Assembly: GCA_963691655.1 (NCBI GenBank)
Contig: OY829326.1
Coordinates: 141,440,998 to 141,504,997, forward strand
Length of the DNA: 64,000 nucleotides
DNA from: Toxonevra muliebris
Taxonomy: Eukaryota > Arthropoda > Insecta > Diptera > Pallopteridae
Reading direction: 5' to 3'
Both the position numbers and the translations under genes were made by a program. Positions 1 to 11,849 of this stretch are shown one piece after another. Numbering within the stretch: the first letter of the stretch is position 1; every line of letters begins with the position of its first letter. The notes beneath the pieces were generated by a model. The model was not told the origin of the DNA. It saw only the letters and a list, made by a program, of their open reading frames with translations, and did no database searches.

Positions 1-171
1 GAGGGCACACCCAATCTAGCTGCGTGCGCACCTATAAGGCAATGTCCAGTTATTACTGCCACGGCTTTGTGAATTTGTCTTCTGTTGAAAGATAGTAGCT
101 TCTTAGAGCGTTTGGGGTTGTACTCTGGCCATACCTGCTTGGTGATTTGAGATCTTTTTAATAGAAAATAT
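1..171 (-). mobile_element. LINE ORF2 C-terminal fragment (I/Loa/Jockey-like), runs off left edge
   Basis: Read on the minus strand, this stretch encodes SQITKQVWPEYNPKRSKK, then KLLSFNRRQIHKAVAVITGH, then CLIGAHAARLGVP without a stop. This matches the segment after the RNase H domain in ORF2 of I/Loa/Jockey-type non-LTR retrotransposons, where a W..Y...RS..LL.. block is followed by (V/L)TGHC.(I/L)..H...LG. The zinc-knuckle end would lie beyond the window edge. DNA upstream of it (171-300) gives no clear RNase H match, so the fragment is 5' truncated or diverged. It is a relic, not a host gene. Confidence 0.7.
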
Positions 172-2330
172 TTTTCTCAACTATCTCAAGAAAGATTTCT
201 AGATCCTTTGCTCTGTATGGTCATATACACGATCGGATCCTAGGAGAGGATTTTGGGGACAATGTAATGTCAGTTTTTTACTAGGCGAATGAACTCGTTT
301 ATAAGTAAGTAATCATTGCGGAAAGCATTTGAAAATAAAAACTAGTTCTTCTACTATTAACATATACCGCCTCCGCATACTCCCTTCAACCATTAGCAAA
401 AAAAAAAAAAAAAACCAAACTGCTTATTAGCATTCCATACATTTTTTTATATATATATATTATTATCTTAATTCCACCAACTATTACTATTCATTATAAG
501 AGAGATAGTGTCAAAATTGTTATCAACATAGATATTTACAAGTTTATAATTTGCCTTCAACGAAAGCAAAATAAAAATACATACATAAAATCAAACAACA
601 AACAGCAACAACTGCAGTGAATAAAATTGGGTTATGCAAACAGCAGGAAAATTATATTTTTTCCTTCATTTTCATCGTTATGTATAAATAGGAAAATAAT
701 GAAAAGAAAAACAAAAAAAAAAAACTGAAAAACAATATGTAATGAAAGCAAAAATGAAGTAAGGCAGCAATGGCAACAGTAGCGTATAATTTAGGAAAAT
801 CAGACGAAGAAGAAAATAGATTGCAACAACTAAAAGTAAAAAGAAAATTATAACAAAAAAAAAAAATTTATAAAAATTCAGGAAAACTATTGTACAATAA
901 CAGCAACAACAACAACAGCAACAACAGTATGCTGTCTGCTGTTGTCATGCAATGCAGAAATTGCATGAATTGCAATGCAATGTAAGTGATGCAACAATTT
1001 GGAGAACGAAGTAAGTGAATGAGTTAAATCAAAACCTAACAGAGAAATGAGAAGAAAAAAAAAACATTTTTCATTAATTTTAATTATTTTAGCATTTATA
1101 GCCACTGTGCAACTGAGTATGTAGTTACATGTGTGAGTGTGTGTATGTCTGCCTCTATCCATACATACATACATACATACATACATACATACAAACATGT
1201 GTAGTGCATGTAAAGTGCACAGTGCCGCCGCACTTGGCTCTTGTCCATTGACAGTTGGCATTTGTTTGCTTCTACACTCCCCACTCTCCCATTCACCCAC
1301 TTGGTTTCGCACACGTCGTTCTCTCTTTCCCTTTCTCTCCCTCTCTATTTTATTACATTCAACCTGCTATCAAGAGACATTCGTCTACCTCTCTTTGCCT
1401 TACAACATGGCTACTGGCTGGTATGGCTTTCAGTCAGTCAGTCACTCAGTCAGTCAAGCAGTCATTTTTGTTGTTGCATATATGCTTTTACAGCATATGG
1501 CAACATCATGTAGTATGCGCATTTTTTTGCAGTTGTTGCCTTCTTGTGAAAGTTTATTGGGACTATGACCGTTTAAAAAGTCTGCGAGAATGATGCAAGC
1601 TATGTAAGCTTAACTATTTGTGTTATGTACGGGTATGAGAATGCAGTGAAGTGGGCATTAAGTCTTTGAATGCAATCCCGACAGTGGGTCAGTTTGACAT
1701 AAGCAAGTAAGCATACAAACTTTTGTTTTGGTAGTGGTTGGAAATGTTTGGAAATTGCGTGAAAATATTAGGTGGAAGAGGTTCTCAAACTTCTTACATT
1801 AAAAATATAGCTATTGATTTATTTTTAAAATAATTACAGTACTAGTCGCTTATAACGTACCTGCTAAAAATGAACTTTCGGCTACAGTAAATCAACTAGA
1901 AAAGTACCAATTTAGTTTTCGTTTAACTTTTGTTCACTTGAACTCAACTCTGTTAAAGCAAACTTTTGATTACAAAAAACTTCAAATGGAAATTATTTTA
2001 TGATTGTCAAAACAAATTGGTTCTAAAAGCAGAAGAAGAAAGTTTTTGGTCTAACAAAAATGAATAGATTGTTTTGAATTGAATGATAGAAAACGAGATC
2101 ACCCAGTTTATATGCAATTTTTCTGTTACTTCACTGGTGCAGTATACGAAGTCGATTGTTTCTCGGGTACCTGGTTTTTTATAATTTTTGATGAATACCT
2201 CCATTTTTTTTCTTTTTATGGCGCAACAAACCATGTAGATCCTAGGGCACCTCTCTGAGTTTTAAGGAGAGGTGACAACAAATTTTTTTTCTGAACTTAA
2301 GGCGCTTTAATGTGTATATAGGAGACCAGA
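172..2330. other. Gene-less AT-rich stretch with microsatellites
   Basis: No gene is seen. It holds poly-A near 400-416, CAA/CAG-type repeats near 898-930, an (ATAC)8 run at 1161-1192 and a CAGT-type run (CAGTCAGTCAGTCACTCAGT...) at 1431-1463. Pyrimidine-rich sequence lies around 1310-1350. Open frames here (for example on both strands at 890-1590) are carried by the microsatellites and have no recognisable domain. Confidence 0.6.
1161..1192. repeat. (ATAC)8 microsatellite
   Basis: Eight uninterrupted ATAC units. Confidence 0.95.
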
Positions 2331-3090
2331 GGAGATAGCGCAAAACCGAATCCGGATATATATTACCTTACCCCAATTTCTTTTTTGATCAAAATAGACA
2401 TTCTTAAGGCTTGAACTTTCATGGGCCACCGGTGACCCTGCGGCCCTCAATGGGATTTTTCTATGATCTTTTTTTCTAAGTTTTCATTAGATATTTTTTT
2501 AAAGATAGACAAAGTAACTTAATATTAATTTTTCACTTAACCCTTTTTTGACCGTAAAGAAACTAAAACCGATAGAGCAAACCCAAATCCAGATTCGCAT
2601 TCTTCGACCCAAATTTCATTATAAAAAAGTTCTTAAAAAGTTTCCATTGAAGAAAAACCACCATTCGGCACCGTAAAAAAACCAAAGTAAAACCGAATCC
2701 GTTTTCATGTTGTCCGATCCCCATTTCTAGCTACAATTTTTGATCAAAACAGACATTTTGTGCCTCTAAAGGTTTGAACTTTCATGGGTCACCGGTGACC
2801 CATTGGCCCTAAATGGGAATTTTTAGCAAACTTTTGCTGTTATTAGACTGGTGACTCTGCGGCCCTCAATGGGATTTTTCTATGAAGTTTTTTCTAAGTT
2901 TTTATTAGAAATTTTTTTAAAGATAGACAAAGAACTTAGTATTAAATTTTCACTTAACCCTTTCTTGACCGTAAGGAAACTAGAACCGATAGAACAAAAT
3001 CGATTCGCATTCTACGACACCCGTTTCATGTTTCATTGTATAAAAATTTTTAAAAAGTTTTCATTGAAGTTCATAGGGTCACCGATGACC
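2330..3090. repeat. Imperfect tandem repeat, two units of about 350-420 bp
   Basis: Blocks recur in the same order: AAAACCGAATCCG at about 2343 and 2693; TTTGATCAAAA.AGACATT at about 2386 and 2738; TTGAACTTTCATGGG followed by CACCGGTGACCC at about 2411 and 2769; GCGGCCCTCAATGGGATTTT at 2440 and 2859; CTTAACCCTTT.TTGACCGTAA at 2536 and 2953; TT.CATTGAAG at 2641 and 3059. The second unit carries about 60 extra bp near 2798-2850. Each unit includes a TTAACCCTTT block like the ends of piggyBac-type elements. No coding content is seen; the frame at 2851-3096 lies inside the repeat and is not credible as a gene. Confidence 0.8.
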
Positions 3091-3443
3091 CCATAGCAAA
3101 ACTTGTATTTCCAAAAAAGGAAATACAAATTTAAAAATATGGGAATTCATGTTTGAGTAAATGATTTTTCCCACAATACATTATTAATTTGGTGTATTTG
3201 GACAAATTTTGTGAAAATTGAGAGCGATTCAAAATTTACAAAAAAAAAAATAAAACACAATTTTTTTAATCTGCTACAGTAACGTTACCAAAAAAATATT
3301 TTTACATTATATTATTAAAATTAAAGAACCTTCAGTTCTCTTTCCAAAAACCTTACATTTATAAAAATTGCTTGGGTAGTTTTAAAAAAATCGCAAAAAT
3401 TAATCTTGTGACACTGATGGCACCATGGTACCAAAAGGGTTAA

Positions 3444-3734
3444 GGGGCTATTCACATATTACGTAAAGCAGTTTTTGACCAATTTTCACCCCTCCTCCCT
3501 GGTCGTAACAAAAAGTCCTACCTCCTTCCCCCCCCTCTCCCCCCTTCTCCCTCCTAAGGTGAAAATTCATTTTATAAACTAATGTAATTTTGAAGTCATC
3601 TGTATTCGATAGTATAAAATTGGCGTTACGTAACGCGGCTGTTGACTCCCTATCCCCCAAGAAACACTTCGTAACAAATCGTCCTGCCCCCCCCCCCCTC
3701 CCCCCTCGCGCGTTACGTAATATGTGAACGTCCC
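3444..3734. mobile_element. Palindromic-end MITE, copy 1 (291 bp, TTAA duplication)
   Basis: The ends are inverted repeats around TTCACATATTACGTAA: the left end starts GGGGCTATTCACATATTACG, and the right end, reverse-complemented, starts GGGACGTTCACATATTACG. Both ends are flanked by TTAA (3440-3443 and 3735-3738). Pyrimidine-rich C tracts lie just inside both ends. A second copy with the same internal blocks (TTGAAGTCATCTGTATT, AGTATAAAAT, TGGTCGTAA) is at 29033-29401. It is non-autonomous; the TTAA duplication suggests a piggyBac-type or other TTAA-specific transposase (inference). Confidence 0.85.
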
Positions 3735-3789
3735 TTAAAGTGTCTGACCAATATTCTATTTCATTGATATGTTTTTCTCAGTTACTATT

Positions 3790-3905
3790 CAAGGATGTCA
3801 GATTTACCAAAGTCAGAGTTTAACCCACAACAGCGCCACATCAATAAACCTAGTATTGGACCCAGTTTCAGCTAGCTTGTCAGCTGTTTTATTGCCTACA
3901 ATTTT
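3790..3905 (-). mobile_element. LINE RNase H relic
   Basis: The minus strand from about 3903 encodes IVGNKTADKLAETGSNTRFI, matching the GN.(T/L)AD.LA..G motif at the C-terminal end of the LINE-encoded RNase H domain (compare the minus-strand copy near 19200-19260). It ends at a stop near 3825. This is a roughly 100-bp scrap of an I/Loa/Jockey-type ORF2. Confidence 0.6.
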
Positions 3906-3921
3906 GTAATTGTAGGCAATA
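3890..3921. repeat. Perfect 14-bp hairpin with 4-nt loop
   Basis: TATTGCCTACAATT (3890-3903), loop TTGT, then AATTGTAGGCAATA (3908-3921): a perfect inverted repeat. The left arm is part of the LINE RNase H relic, so this may mark a breakpoint where the relic folded back. It is not a bacterial-style terminator. Confidence 0.9.
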
Positions 3922-4127
3922 ATGGAAAATTGATTTTATTGTGCCTCATCAGCCTAAAGTTTAATGTTAAAGATGAGAGTGAAATGAAGTCAATATGAAC
4001 GGCGCTGATTATGGTTAATTAGAGTCTGGAAAATATTAGTCCTGCAAAGCATAACTAGTGAAATTGAACTTTTAGTGTGCATCAAAGATTCTGATGTCGG
4101 TGGTTTCAAATAAATTCTCATTAAAAC

Positions 4128-4437
4128 CTCAGTTAACCCTAGAATCATCATTGAAGTAATCATCGTTCGCTCAAAACCGAGCAATTAAAAATTTCATGGT
4201 CCTCTTGGTCCAGAGACCTTGCCATTTGTAATCAATAACATGAAATGGGACATAGTTTTAAACTCCAAGCAGAGTAGTAAAGGAGGACACTTAATTGTTA
4301 TTTGTCATACGACTGCATTTGTTGTTGTTGGTTCTCAGGTCCGAAATGAGAACGAATTCATCAAAGTCTCGTTTATTGCGCCTTTGGGAGTATTAAGTCA
4401 TTACTCCTTTGAGGAGTACTCAAAACATGAGCTACTG
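4128..4437. mobile_element. MITE 'B', uninterrupted relative of the element at 50467-52269
   Basis: The left part (CAGTTAACC...ATCATTGAAGTAATCATC.TTCGCTC.AA.CGAGCAAT) and the right part (ATTACTCCTTTGAGGAGTACTC...CTACTG) match the left and right arms of the element at 50467-52269. The internal AAAGGAGGACAC block at about 4287-4299 also matches (about 50629 in the other copy). This copy lacks the hAT-like insertion of the other copy and keeps a single GGAGTACT at 4413-4420. Ends are approximate. Confidence 0.65.
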
Positions 4438-5670
4438 AAATCAGTTTGACTTTTCACTATGTCATATTCAATAGCACAGAAAGAGAAAGAGAAAATTTTC
4501 TATATGAAAATGCCAGCAGGTTGGAAAATTTGATTGAATTTAACAAATGAATCCCAGGCACATGGACCCAGTCATTACTGGAATGAGTTCGGTAATATAT
4601 AAATTTCTATACAGGCTCATACTTACTACACAAGAGTGAGCCAAAATGATTGAAAGCAAGAGTAAAATAAAAAAAAAAAAAACTTTGTTAATTAAAAATG
4701 TATTTTTTAATTTAAATAATAAATTTTATAATATTATATGCAAAATATGAAACTATTTCGTTCAATCAAAAAGATCCAAAAAGCAAAAAAAAAATAAATA
4801 AAAAAATCAAGTAATGTCATTGCAAAAGAGGAAGGAAGGCAGGCAGGCAACCAAATGTGGCAAAGCAAAGCAAAACAAAAAAAAAAAGGTGAACAAAAAG
4901 AGAGTGGAGTGCGCGCCTGCGGCCTTTATTGTTTTTGTAGTTCGGGTTGGATTTAGTTTTGCTTTATTTTTAGAGGTTATTGACACATTCATTCGAAGGT
5001 TTTTATGCTTCACAGCAGTATGGTATAATGTGGTTTGTCGTGGTGTGGCATGGCATGACGTTTACAACACCCCACTGACATAAACACACACACACACACA
5101 CACCCTCATACACACCGAGGTACCTTTAATTTTTAACTATGTATAAATGCGGCTACGTAATGTTGCCACCATTTTTGACAGTTTTCTTTTTCGCTGTGTT
5201 GATTTATTTGAAAAACATTGGTCTATGTAGAGTATAATTTTTTTTTTATAAATTAAATTTCTTTTGTTTATTTAGTTTGTTGTTGTGTTACAATTTTACG
5301 CTTTGTTTGCATTAAAACATTCAAAACAAACAACGAAATAAAAAAAAAAAAATAAAAAAAAAACAAATCTTAAAAAAATGATAAATTAGTTTTTAAAGTT
5401 TTTTGAAAATTTTGATGCATTTGAGTTGAGTGTGTGTGCCTGAATTTTACCTTTATTTTGTGTTTATATTATACCCATCTTTGCGTGACAATTGGCATTT
5501 GTAGAAATGTTAAAATGTTATATAATTGCGGTTTTAGTTCGACACTTTTTCATATTTTTTTTGGGTGATTTTTTTTTTTTATAAAAAAATATATGTATAC
5601 ATATGATTGAAAGTAAAAACGGTGTCCCAAGTCATTTAAAAAGTTGGTAAATAACTTGAGAATTTTTTTT
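4438..5670. other. Gene-less AT-rich stretch
   Basis: No gene is seen. It holds A-rich and T-rich runs (4668-4682, 5340-5363, 5570-5580) and an (AC)10 run at 5084-5103. The overlapping short frames on both strands at 4807-5083 have no recognisable domain. Confidence 0.6.
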
Positions 5671-6219
5671 ATTTAACTAAACAAATGTTGCAAAACAAAG
5701 TACATAGTACATCCCTTGAAGTATGCAAAAAATATTAATACTTGCTGAGAGAAAATGTTGCGGACTTCTCTCCAGACTCATGTTGAGAAGATTTCACGAG
5801 AGAGAACAGAGTACTACTTTGGCTAATAAATAGGGTCACAATTTTCATTATGTATTTAACTAAACAAATGTTTCAAAACAAAGTACATAGTACATCCCTT
5901 GAAGTATGCAAAAAATATTAATACTTGCAGAGAGAAAATTTTGCGGACTTCTCTCCAGACTCATGTTGAGAAGATTTCGCGAGAGAGAACAGAGTACTAC
6001 TTTGGCTAATAAATAGGGTCACAATTTTCATTATTTATTTAACTAAACAAATGTTGCAAAACAAAGTACATAGTACATCCCTTGAAGTATGCAAAAAATA
6101 TTAATACTTGCTGAGAGAAAATGTTGCAGACTTCTCTCCAGACTCATGTTGGGAAGATTTCACGAGAGAGAACAGAGTGCTATTTTGGCTAATAAATAGG
6201 GTCACAATTTTCATTAGAA
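5671..6219. repeat. Tandem array, 3 x 183 bp
   Basis: Three head-to-tail units begin with ATTTAACTAAACAAATGTT at 5671, 5854 and 6037, giving an exact 183-bp period with only a few substitutions between units (for example GTTGCAAAA/GTTTCAAAA and TTTCACGAG/TTTCGCGAG). Each unit ends in GGGTCACAATTTTCATTA. No long open frame runs through. The period is in the 150-200 bp range common for satellites. The high identity implies a recent expansion. Confidence 0.95.
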
Positions 6220-7954
6220 TCTTACTTTATATACTATACCAAGGCCGTATTTTGGGGTTCTGACCTCTTCTCTCTCCCCCATCCCTCCTCCCTCGAAATG
6301 TGGAAACTTTCCTTTAATTTTTTAATTTTTGGTATTAATTGCCAGTGGATGGGGGAAAAAAAAAGTTAAAATAAAATCTATTGAACGATTTTTAAATATT
6401 TTCTGAAGAAAAAATTATACGGGTCTCTGCGTTTTAAAAGCTTACCTCAAATTTTTTGTGTACGCGGGCCGAAAGTTTCCCCTTTTCTAACAGATTACGT
6501 AAAATAAAACATAAAACAACTTGTTAGTTTTACATCAAAGCTTGTTTATATGTTAAGCAAATTATAATAGAATTTTCCGTAGAATATTTTCTTCCTACAT
6601 ATTAACCCTTTGGCGCCACCAGTACGGGTCATTTTTGCTCTTATTTAAAAAAGTTACCTTTTTTGACCCATTACGAGGGTTGATAGAGGGTTATTATGTT
6701 CAAGAAATATGTTGCCCATGAAATTTTATTATAGGTTACTGAACAACAAAAATCTGTAAACTTAGTTTTAGGAAACATAAACCAAAATTCCAAAAATGTT
6801 TCAAATTTGCAGCTTCTATGAGAACTGGATGCTTATTTTTTAGCCGATTGCTCTGAAACTTTCAGAAACTAATTTCTTAACGAAAAAAATGATGTGTTCA
6901 AAAATTTAATTTATTTCGATGTAAAATAAGGGTATCTCTCATACAAATTTTCTACTTTTTGGGGATTTTTGACAGTTTTTTGTATGGGAGGTACGACTAA
7001 AATAATTTTTTTCTGTGAATAAATATCAGATTCAGTTTTTTCATGCCAAAAAATCCCCCGATACCAATTTTCACCGCAATAAGAAGAGGAACATGTAACG
7101 TTGTAGTATACCCCCAAACCAAAACTTCAACAAAAAAATGTTGTATGAAACGCTGCTGATAGGGAAAAAATCGGTTATCACCACTGAATTCCTTGACCCT
7201 GAATTAGTTAGAAACGACATGTCTCCCGTCTGCTACAAAAATTTTTTTTTAAATTCGAGCACAGTGTTAATAAAAAATTATCATTTGAGACTATTAAACT
7301 GAAATCTAATTGTTCATATTTCATAGTTTGACTTTTACTTCATTGCTTACTCAACAGTTCAATAATTGTTTATCAGGCTTAATGAATCGCCCTTTTTGTC
7401 GAAATGACTAAGTCGCAATAGTGTATAAATAGCAGGCAAATGTTACGGCCGTTTCAAAACCCGCCACGATTCCTCATCAGTGATCTTTGTAATAGTTTTT
7501 ACTAGCATTTCAAAATTCTATATAAGTGTCTAATATTTGAAAACGTTACCGAGAATTACAAGGATTTTTATTTTCAAGTATTTTCATTGAATAGAAATGA
7601 TTAATTACCACAACTGTTCCTTATATTTATTTTGTTGAAATTCTCATTGCAATTAAATATTTAACAATTAGTTAAAAATTTGTTTAGTTGCATAAAATGA
7701 GAGAAATAGAAAAATAGTAGCTTTACAATTTTTAAAAAATATCCCAAAACGGTATTTTTAAGGGTTTCAACCCCCATTCTTTTTTCTAAAACGTAACGTG
7801 ATGGAAAGTTTTTGACCCCAGATTCGTGTTCAGCATGAAAAATTCATTCGCAAATACTAGGAACAATATTATTCACAAAACCCATGCAGGCCAGTGTTAT
7901 TGGATCAGCTCCAAAGTTTTAGAAGACAATTTTGAAATGCAATTAATTCCTTAA

Positions 7955-9032
7955 CCTTTTATTGCTCAGAGCACCCCGACTCGGAAGATCTCTTTCAATG
8001 CTGTGACAACACGAACTATGGAAATATATGCCAACCTCATCCGGATTCCTCATCATTGATAATAGCCCAATTGCAATTATCAAAATTATGTCCCGATGCG
8101 ATAAAAAAAATACAATGAATTTCCCACTGATAACTGAGCCATACAAAAAAAAATGTTTTTTTAAGTCTGGGGGCCAGACTATGTTTATTATATATTTTGT
8201 TCTGAAATAACCTCAAAAACCTTCATAAAAAATGTGTTTTTTTCGGATCTGGACATCAAAGCATATTTACCATATGTTTTTGGGGTTACTGAATCCGAAT
8301 CCAAGGTCCAAAAAACCCCAGAATGTCTATTTTCGACTTAGCTTAGATAACGAGGTATTTTACAGGTTATACCGAAAACCCGACATGCTGGGGTTTTTAA
8401 ATCTCGGATTTGGATTCAGCTACCCTAAAAACATGTAATAAACATGGTCTGACCCCCGGGTCCGAAAAAAAATGTATGTTGTTTTTAGAGTTTATGTCAG
8501 AACCCTGACGTACTGGAGTTTTTGGACCTCAGGTTCGGATTCAGCGATCCCAAAAACATGTACTAAGGTGGTCTGACCTCCAGACCCGAAAAAACATTTT
8601 TTTTGTGGCTTTGTAATCATAGAAAAAAATGAGCATCTGACTATTTTTGGTATTTTTGGTAATTTTTTTTGAGGTTGGTCGCGATAAAAAAATGTGTTTG
8701 TCATTTTCGGGATTTTTTATTTTTTTGATATTAAGATTAAAGAAACTCTGAAACAAACATTTTTCCTAATGCTTCATTTGCCTGTCGACTGAAAATGAAA
8801 AACGAATCATTTACCTAGGAAAAAAAAATTCCCAATATAGAGATTGGTCTCTTTTCTTCCCATATTTAAGACTGCCATATTAACCACCCCCGCCCCTCCC
8901 TCCTCTCCATCCAAATGAAATTTGCACTCCGGGTATCGATAGTGCATACCTAAAACTAATTGGCGTATATTCCCTGAATTAGTATCGGCACAGGATTGAA
9001 AGAGACCATTCGATGTTCTGAGCATTAATGAG
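7955..9032. mobile_element. TTAA-flanked element with about 50-bp inverted ends (1.08 kb)
   Basis: After TTAA (7951-7954) the left end reads CCTTTTATTGCTCAGAGCA ... CTCTTTCAATGCTGTG. The right end, reverse-complemented from the TTAA at 9033-9036, reads CTCATTAATGCTCAGAACA ... CTCTTTCAATCCTGTG. The TTAA sites and paired ends suggest a piggyBac-type non-autonomous element. No transposase is encoded; the interior is a set of short direct and inverted repeats (8145-8600). Confidence 0.6.
8145..8605. repeat. Cluster of direct and inverted sub-repeats
   Basis: A module recurs three to four times: (ACATG)TA.TAA..(T/G)GGTCTGAC(C)CC..G(G/A)(T/C)CCGAAAAAA at about 8431 and 8555 (direct), and the same module inverted near 8150-8190. 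Blocks like CTGGGGTTTTTAAATCT and GGATTTGGATTCAGC at about 8390-8420 and 8514-8545 are mirrored by TACTGAATCCGAATCCAAGG at about 8287. The overlapping open frames here are products of the repeats. Confidence 0.65.
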
Positions 9033-9131
9033 TTAATTAAAAAGGATATTATCATATTCAAGCCGTCGTTCTTCATTAACCATAATCTTCTACTGTTTGG
9101 TAGGGTCCATCAAATGCATCATCGTATTTAA

Positions 9132-9262
9132 CCCATTAAGGACGAGCGGGAACCAAAGTAGGTAGATCAAGAAAGTAACTTGAGTTAACAAATTGTTTTT
9201 GAACCAGGCTCAGGAACGGCTCATCAACAAGGTGTCATATGGCACCGCTAGACATTACTGGA
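9132..9262. mobile_element. 131-bp MITE with TTAA duplication
   Basis: Flanked by TTAA at 9128-9131 and 9263-9266. The left end is CCCATTAAGGACGAGCGG. The right end, reverse-complemented, is TCCAGTAATGTCTAGCGG, identical at 13 of 18 positions. No coding potential. The TTAA target and size fit a piggyBac-type MITE. Confidence 0.65.
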
Positions 9263-9279
9263 TTAATTTATTTAGGTGA

Positions 9280-9304
9280 TTCACAAGTTGTCGTATTGTC
9301 GTAC
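9280..9304. mobile_element. One end of the TTCACAAGCTGTCGTAT MITE family
   Basis: TTCACAAGTTGTCGTATTG followed by TCGTACTG resembles the terminal repeat of the MITE at 21794-21921. The matching second end is not seen downstream, so this is a fragment or a solo end. Confidence 0.4.
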
Positions 9305-11849
9305 TGTTGTAAAGTTTCACAATAGTTTAAAAAAATTTGCTACTGGCTATCATTAAAAATGCTTTACAACAATAGAACCTTGCATTCTATGCTTATGGCT
9401 TGTTGTAAATCATCAGCCGTTTTTTGTTTACTTCCTTCCGTTGTTCTTTTTTTTGTTCGCGATATAAATATATAATTGTTGTTTAGAAAAATAGAAAATC
9501 TTTTAAAAACGGAATAGTCGCGCATAAAAACAAATATTTGATTAGATTTTCCTAGATCATTCTGCTGTCACATCGACTGATTTTGGTATTCCAAAGTGAA
9601 CACTTCTGCGATTGCTCGACAAGAAAAGCAAGTTCTTCTTCTTCTTTTTCGCCTGAGAAAGAGTATCTACCATTTTTCAGTATTGAATTTTAAGCAAAAA
9701 ATAACTATTTCTACTATTATGACATTTGAAAGACTTGATCGAGCTTCTTGCGTGATATATTTGTACACAAAAGAAGAAAACTATCACTTACTTTTAATTA
9801 AATTTGAGTTTTCTGTATTACTTCCACTCAAAAATATTTACTCGCTTTAGTGCGTGCTTTGAATGTGGATGTATGTATAATTATCTATGGATCATACGCC
9901 ACGTGTTCACACTCCAACCGAAACGTGTAAATCTACCCCAAAGATTAACACATTTAAATTCCTTTTAAAATGAAAGGCCATCAATTTAACTATAATAAAA
10001 AAACAAAAATCATCTGAATGCTTTCTTTATTTTTCTCTTATCAAAATGAAGATCAAAGAATTTCTTTTGATGATGACTTTCAAAAAAAAAAAAAAACAAA
10101 AAAAAATACCTAACTACTCCCAAAAAGCATAAAAACTGAGAAATAAAAAAACCTTTCCAATGCAAAGTGAAAAGATTTCACTAAACTTGAATTGAAAATT
10201 TTCATGATCAACGAAAGAAACCTAAAATTTTTTTTTTTAATTTAACCAAAAACGCAACACAACAAAGTAAAAGTGAACCAGCAAGTTCAAGTTTATTTTT
10301 CTTTTAACCGAAAATTAAGCTACCAAAAAAAAAAAAAAAAAAAACCTAAAGAAAAAAAAAACAAAAGGTAAAAAAGTAAATTATTTTGACCCTTGAAATT
10401 TTTTACGATTTTTGAATACTCAAACCGGTTTGACGAAAGAAAAGAAAAATAACAATTTTAATGCGTTACGCTACGTTAACTGTCAAATGGGGGAAAAAAG
10501 CTAAAAAGCTCAACGAAAGAGATTAACGAAATAAAGGTAGTTAAAAAGAAAAACGTAACATACAAAAGAAAGCCCAGCAATCTCGTCGAAACAAAGAAAG
10601 AAATTTCCGTTGTCTTCATTTAAAATTGACAGACGAAAATGTTGAAAAGGGCGTAAACATTAAACGTTCAATGACTTTGCTCGTTGCTCAAATTTGAGGA
10701 AAAAAAAATCATCGGAAACAGTAAACCTGAAATGCTTAGATACATAACTATGACAGCATATGAGATATGCAAGGTACATGCAACATTGCGTTTATACCGA
10801 AATGAAAGGCAGCGGAAAGGGAAATGAACGGTAGAGGTAAAGACATGTATTCAAGTTCGTTAAGCTATTTATGAGCGTAGTTCAAAAAAGTATGTGTGTA
10901 GATATGTTTCTTCTACGTGTCACTGTCACACATTGTCAAATTACCTGTCATGTTTTTGACAATTTCACTTACACGTCTATATGTATGATCATTTGTACAT
11001 ATTTTATTTTTAATTTATCTAACTTCTTTTTTTTTTGTGAAAGTGAAACTTATGTACTTTTTTTTTTCTTTTGTACACCTTACTTATAATTTATTTATTT
11101 TTTTTTTTTTATTATTACAGTCAGGTATGACATTTACCTTTTCTTTTCTTCTGATAACATTCTTTCTTTTTTTTTTGGATTTTTTTGTATTTTGTTGATT
11201 TTATAATTTTTGTTTTTTTAATAATTATGACGACCATAACCTTTAAAATTATTATTATTATTATTGTTGAACAAGTAAAATTGAAAAAAGGCGGATGTTA
11301 TAATTGTTTGAGCAAGAAAAAAAAATTAAGTGAGTAAGAGAACAAGTTTTTATTTCTCTCTCAGTGATATACATATATTTGTATGCAATTAAATTTGATC
11401 ACTTTGAATAATAGATTTAAGAGATTAGCAACAAAAATGAACAAATTGCGAACTAATCATTTGCGATACTATGAAGAGAGCTAAAATAAAATATTATAAT
11501 TCGAACGCTATATGCTTTTAACTGACCAATCACTGTCATTGGTTTCCATTAAAAAGAGAGTAAAATCTTCTTAATATGCTCAGTAGAACTATTAACTCAG
11601 TTCGCACGAACCTACACAATAAAAAGACCAGCATCCAAACACAACACAGTATTAACAAAAAACCAAAGAAAAATGGCGGAAACTTCTAGAGAGTAGCAAC
11701 AAAAATCTAAAAATCACTCATTTTCTGTAACACGGTCATGAAATGTTTTTTTTTTGCAACTCTCCTTGAGAGCTTAGAACTTCTACTAAGCATTTCCATC
11801 AGACTACGTTTTGTACAGTAATTTTTACGTTTTACCATCATGTATTTTT
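9305..11849. other. Gene-less AT-rich stretch
   Basis: No gene is seen. It holds A tracts around 10082-10097 and 10324-10345, T tracts around 11028-11112, and (ATT)n near 11249-11266. Short open frames (9596-9850, 10871-11089) show no domain. Confidence 0.6.

Larger units (their letters stand above)
6235..9131. repeat. Long composite repeat (2.9 kb); short derivative at 47692-47880
   Basis: The left end (ACCAAGGCCGTATTTTGGGG) and the right end (TAGGGTCCATCAAATGCA..ATC.TATTTAA) both recur in a short copy at about 47700-47880, which also retains the internal GGAAACAA/TTTTTCCTAA.GCTTCA block (here 8747-8775). The segment includes a TTAACCCTTTGGCGCC block at 6602, T-rich spacers and the TTAA-flanked element at 7955-9032. 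No coding sequence is recognised. The true ends and class are unknown. Confidence 0.5.

Noticed and set aside
1137..1593. Overlapping frames on both strands
   Set aside because: They run through the (ATAC)n, CT-rich and CAGT repeats. Their composition explains the open frames.
2851..3096. 81-codon frame as a gene
   Set aside because: Lies inside a tandem repeat unit; the equivalent frame in the other unit is broken.
5671..6219. CRISPR-like array
   Set aside because: Units are contiguous 183-bp repeats without spacers, in a eukaryotic context. The 10-bp repeat at 23661 likewise has no spacers.
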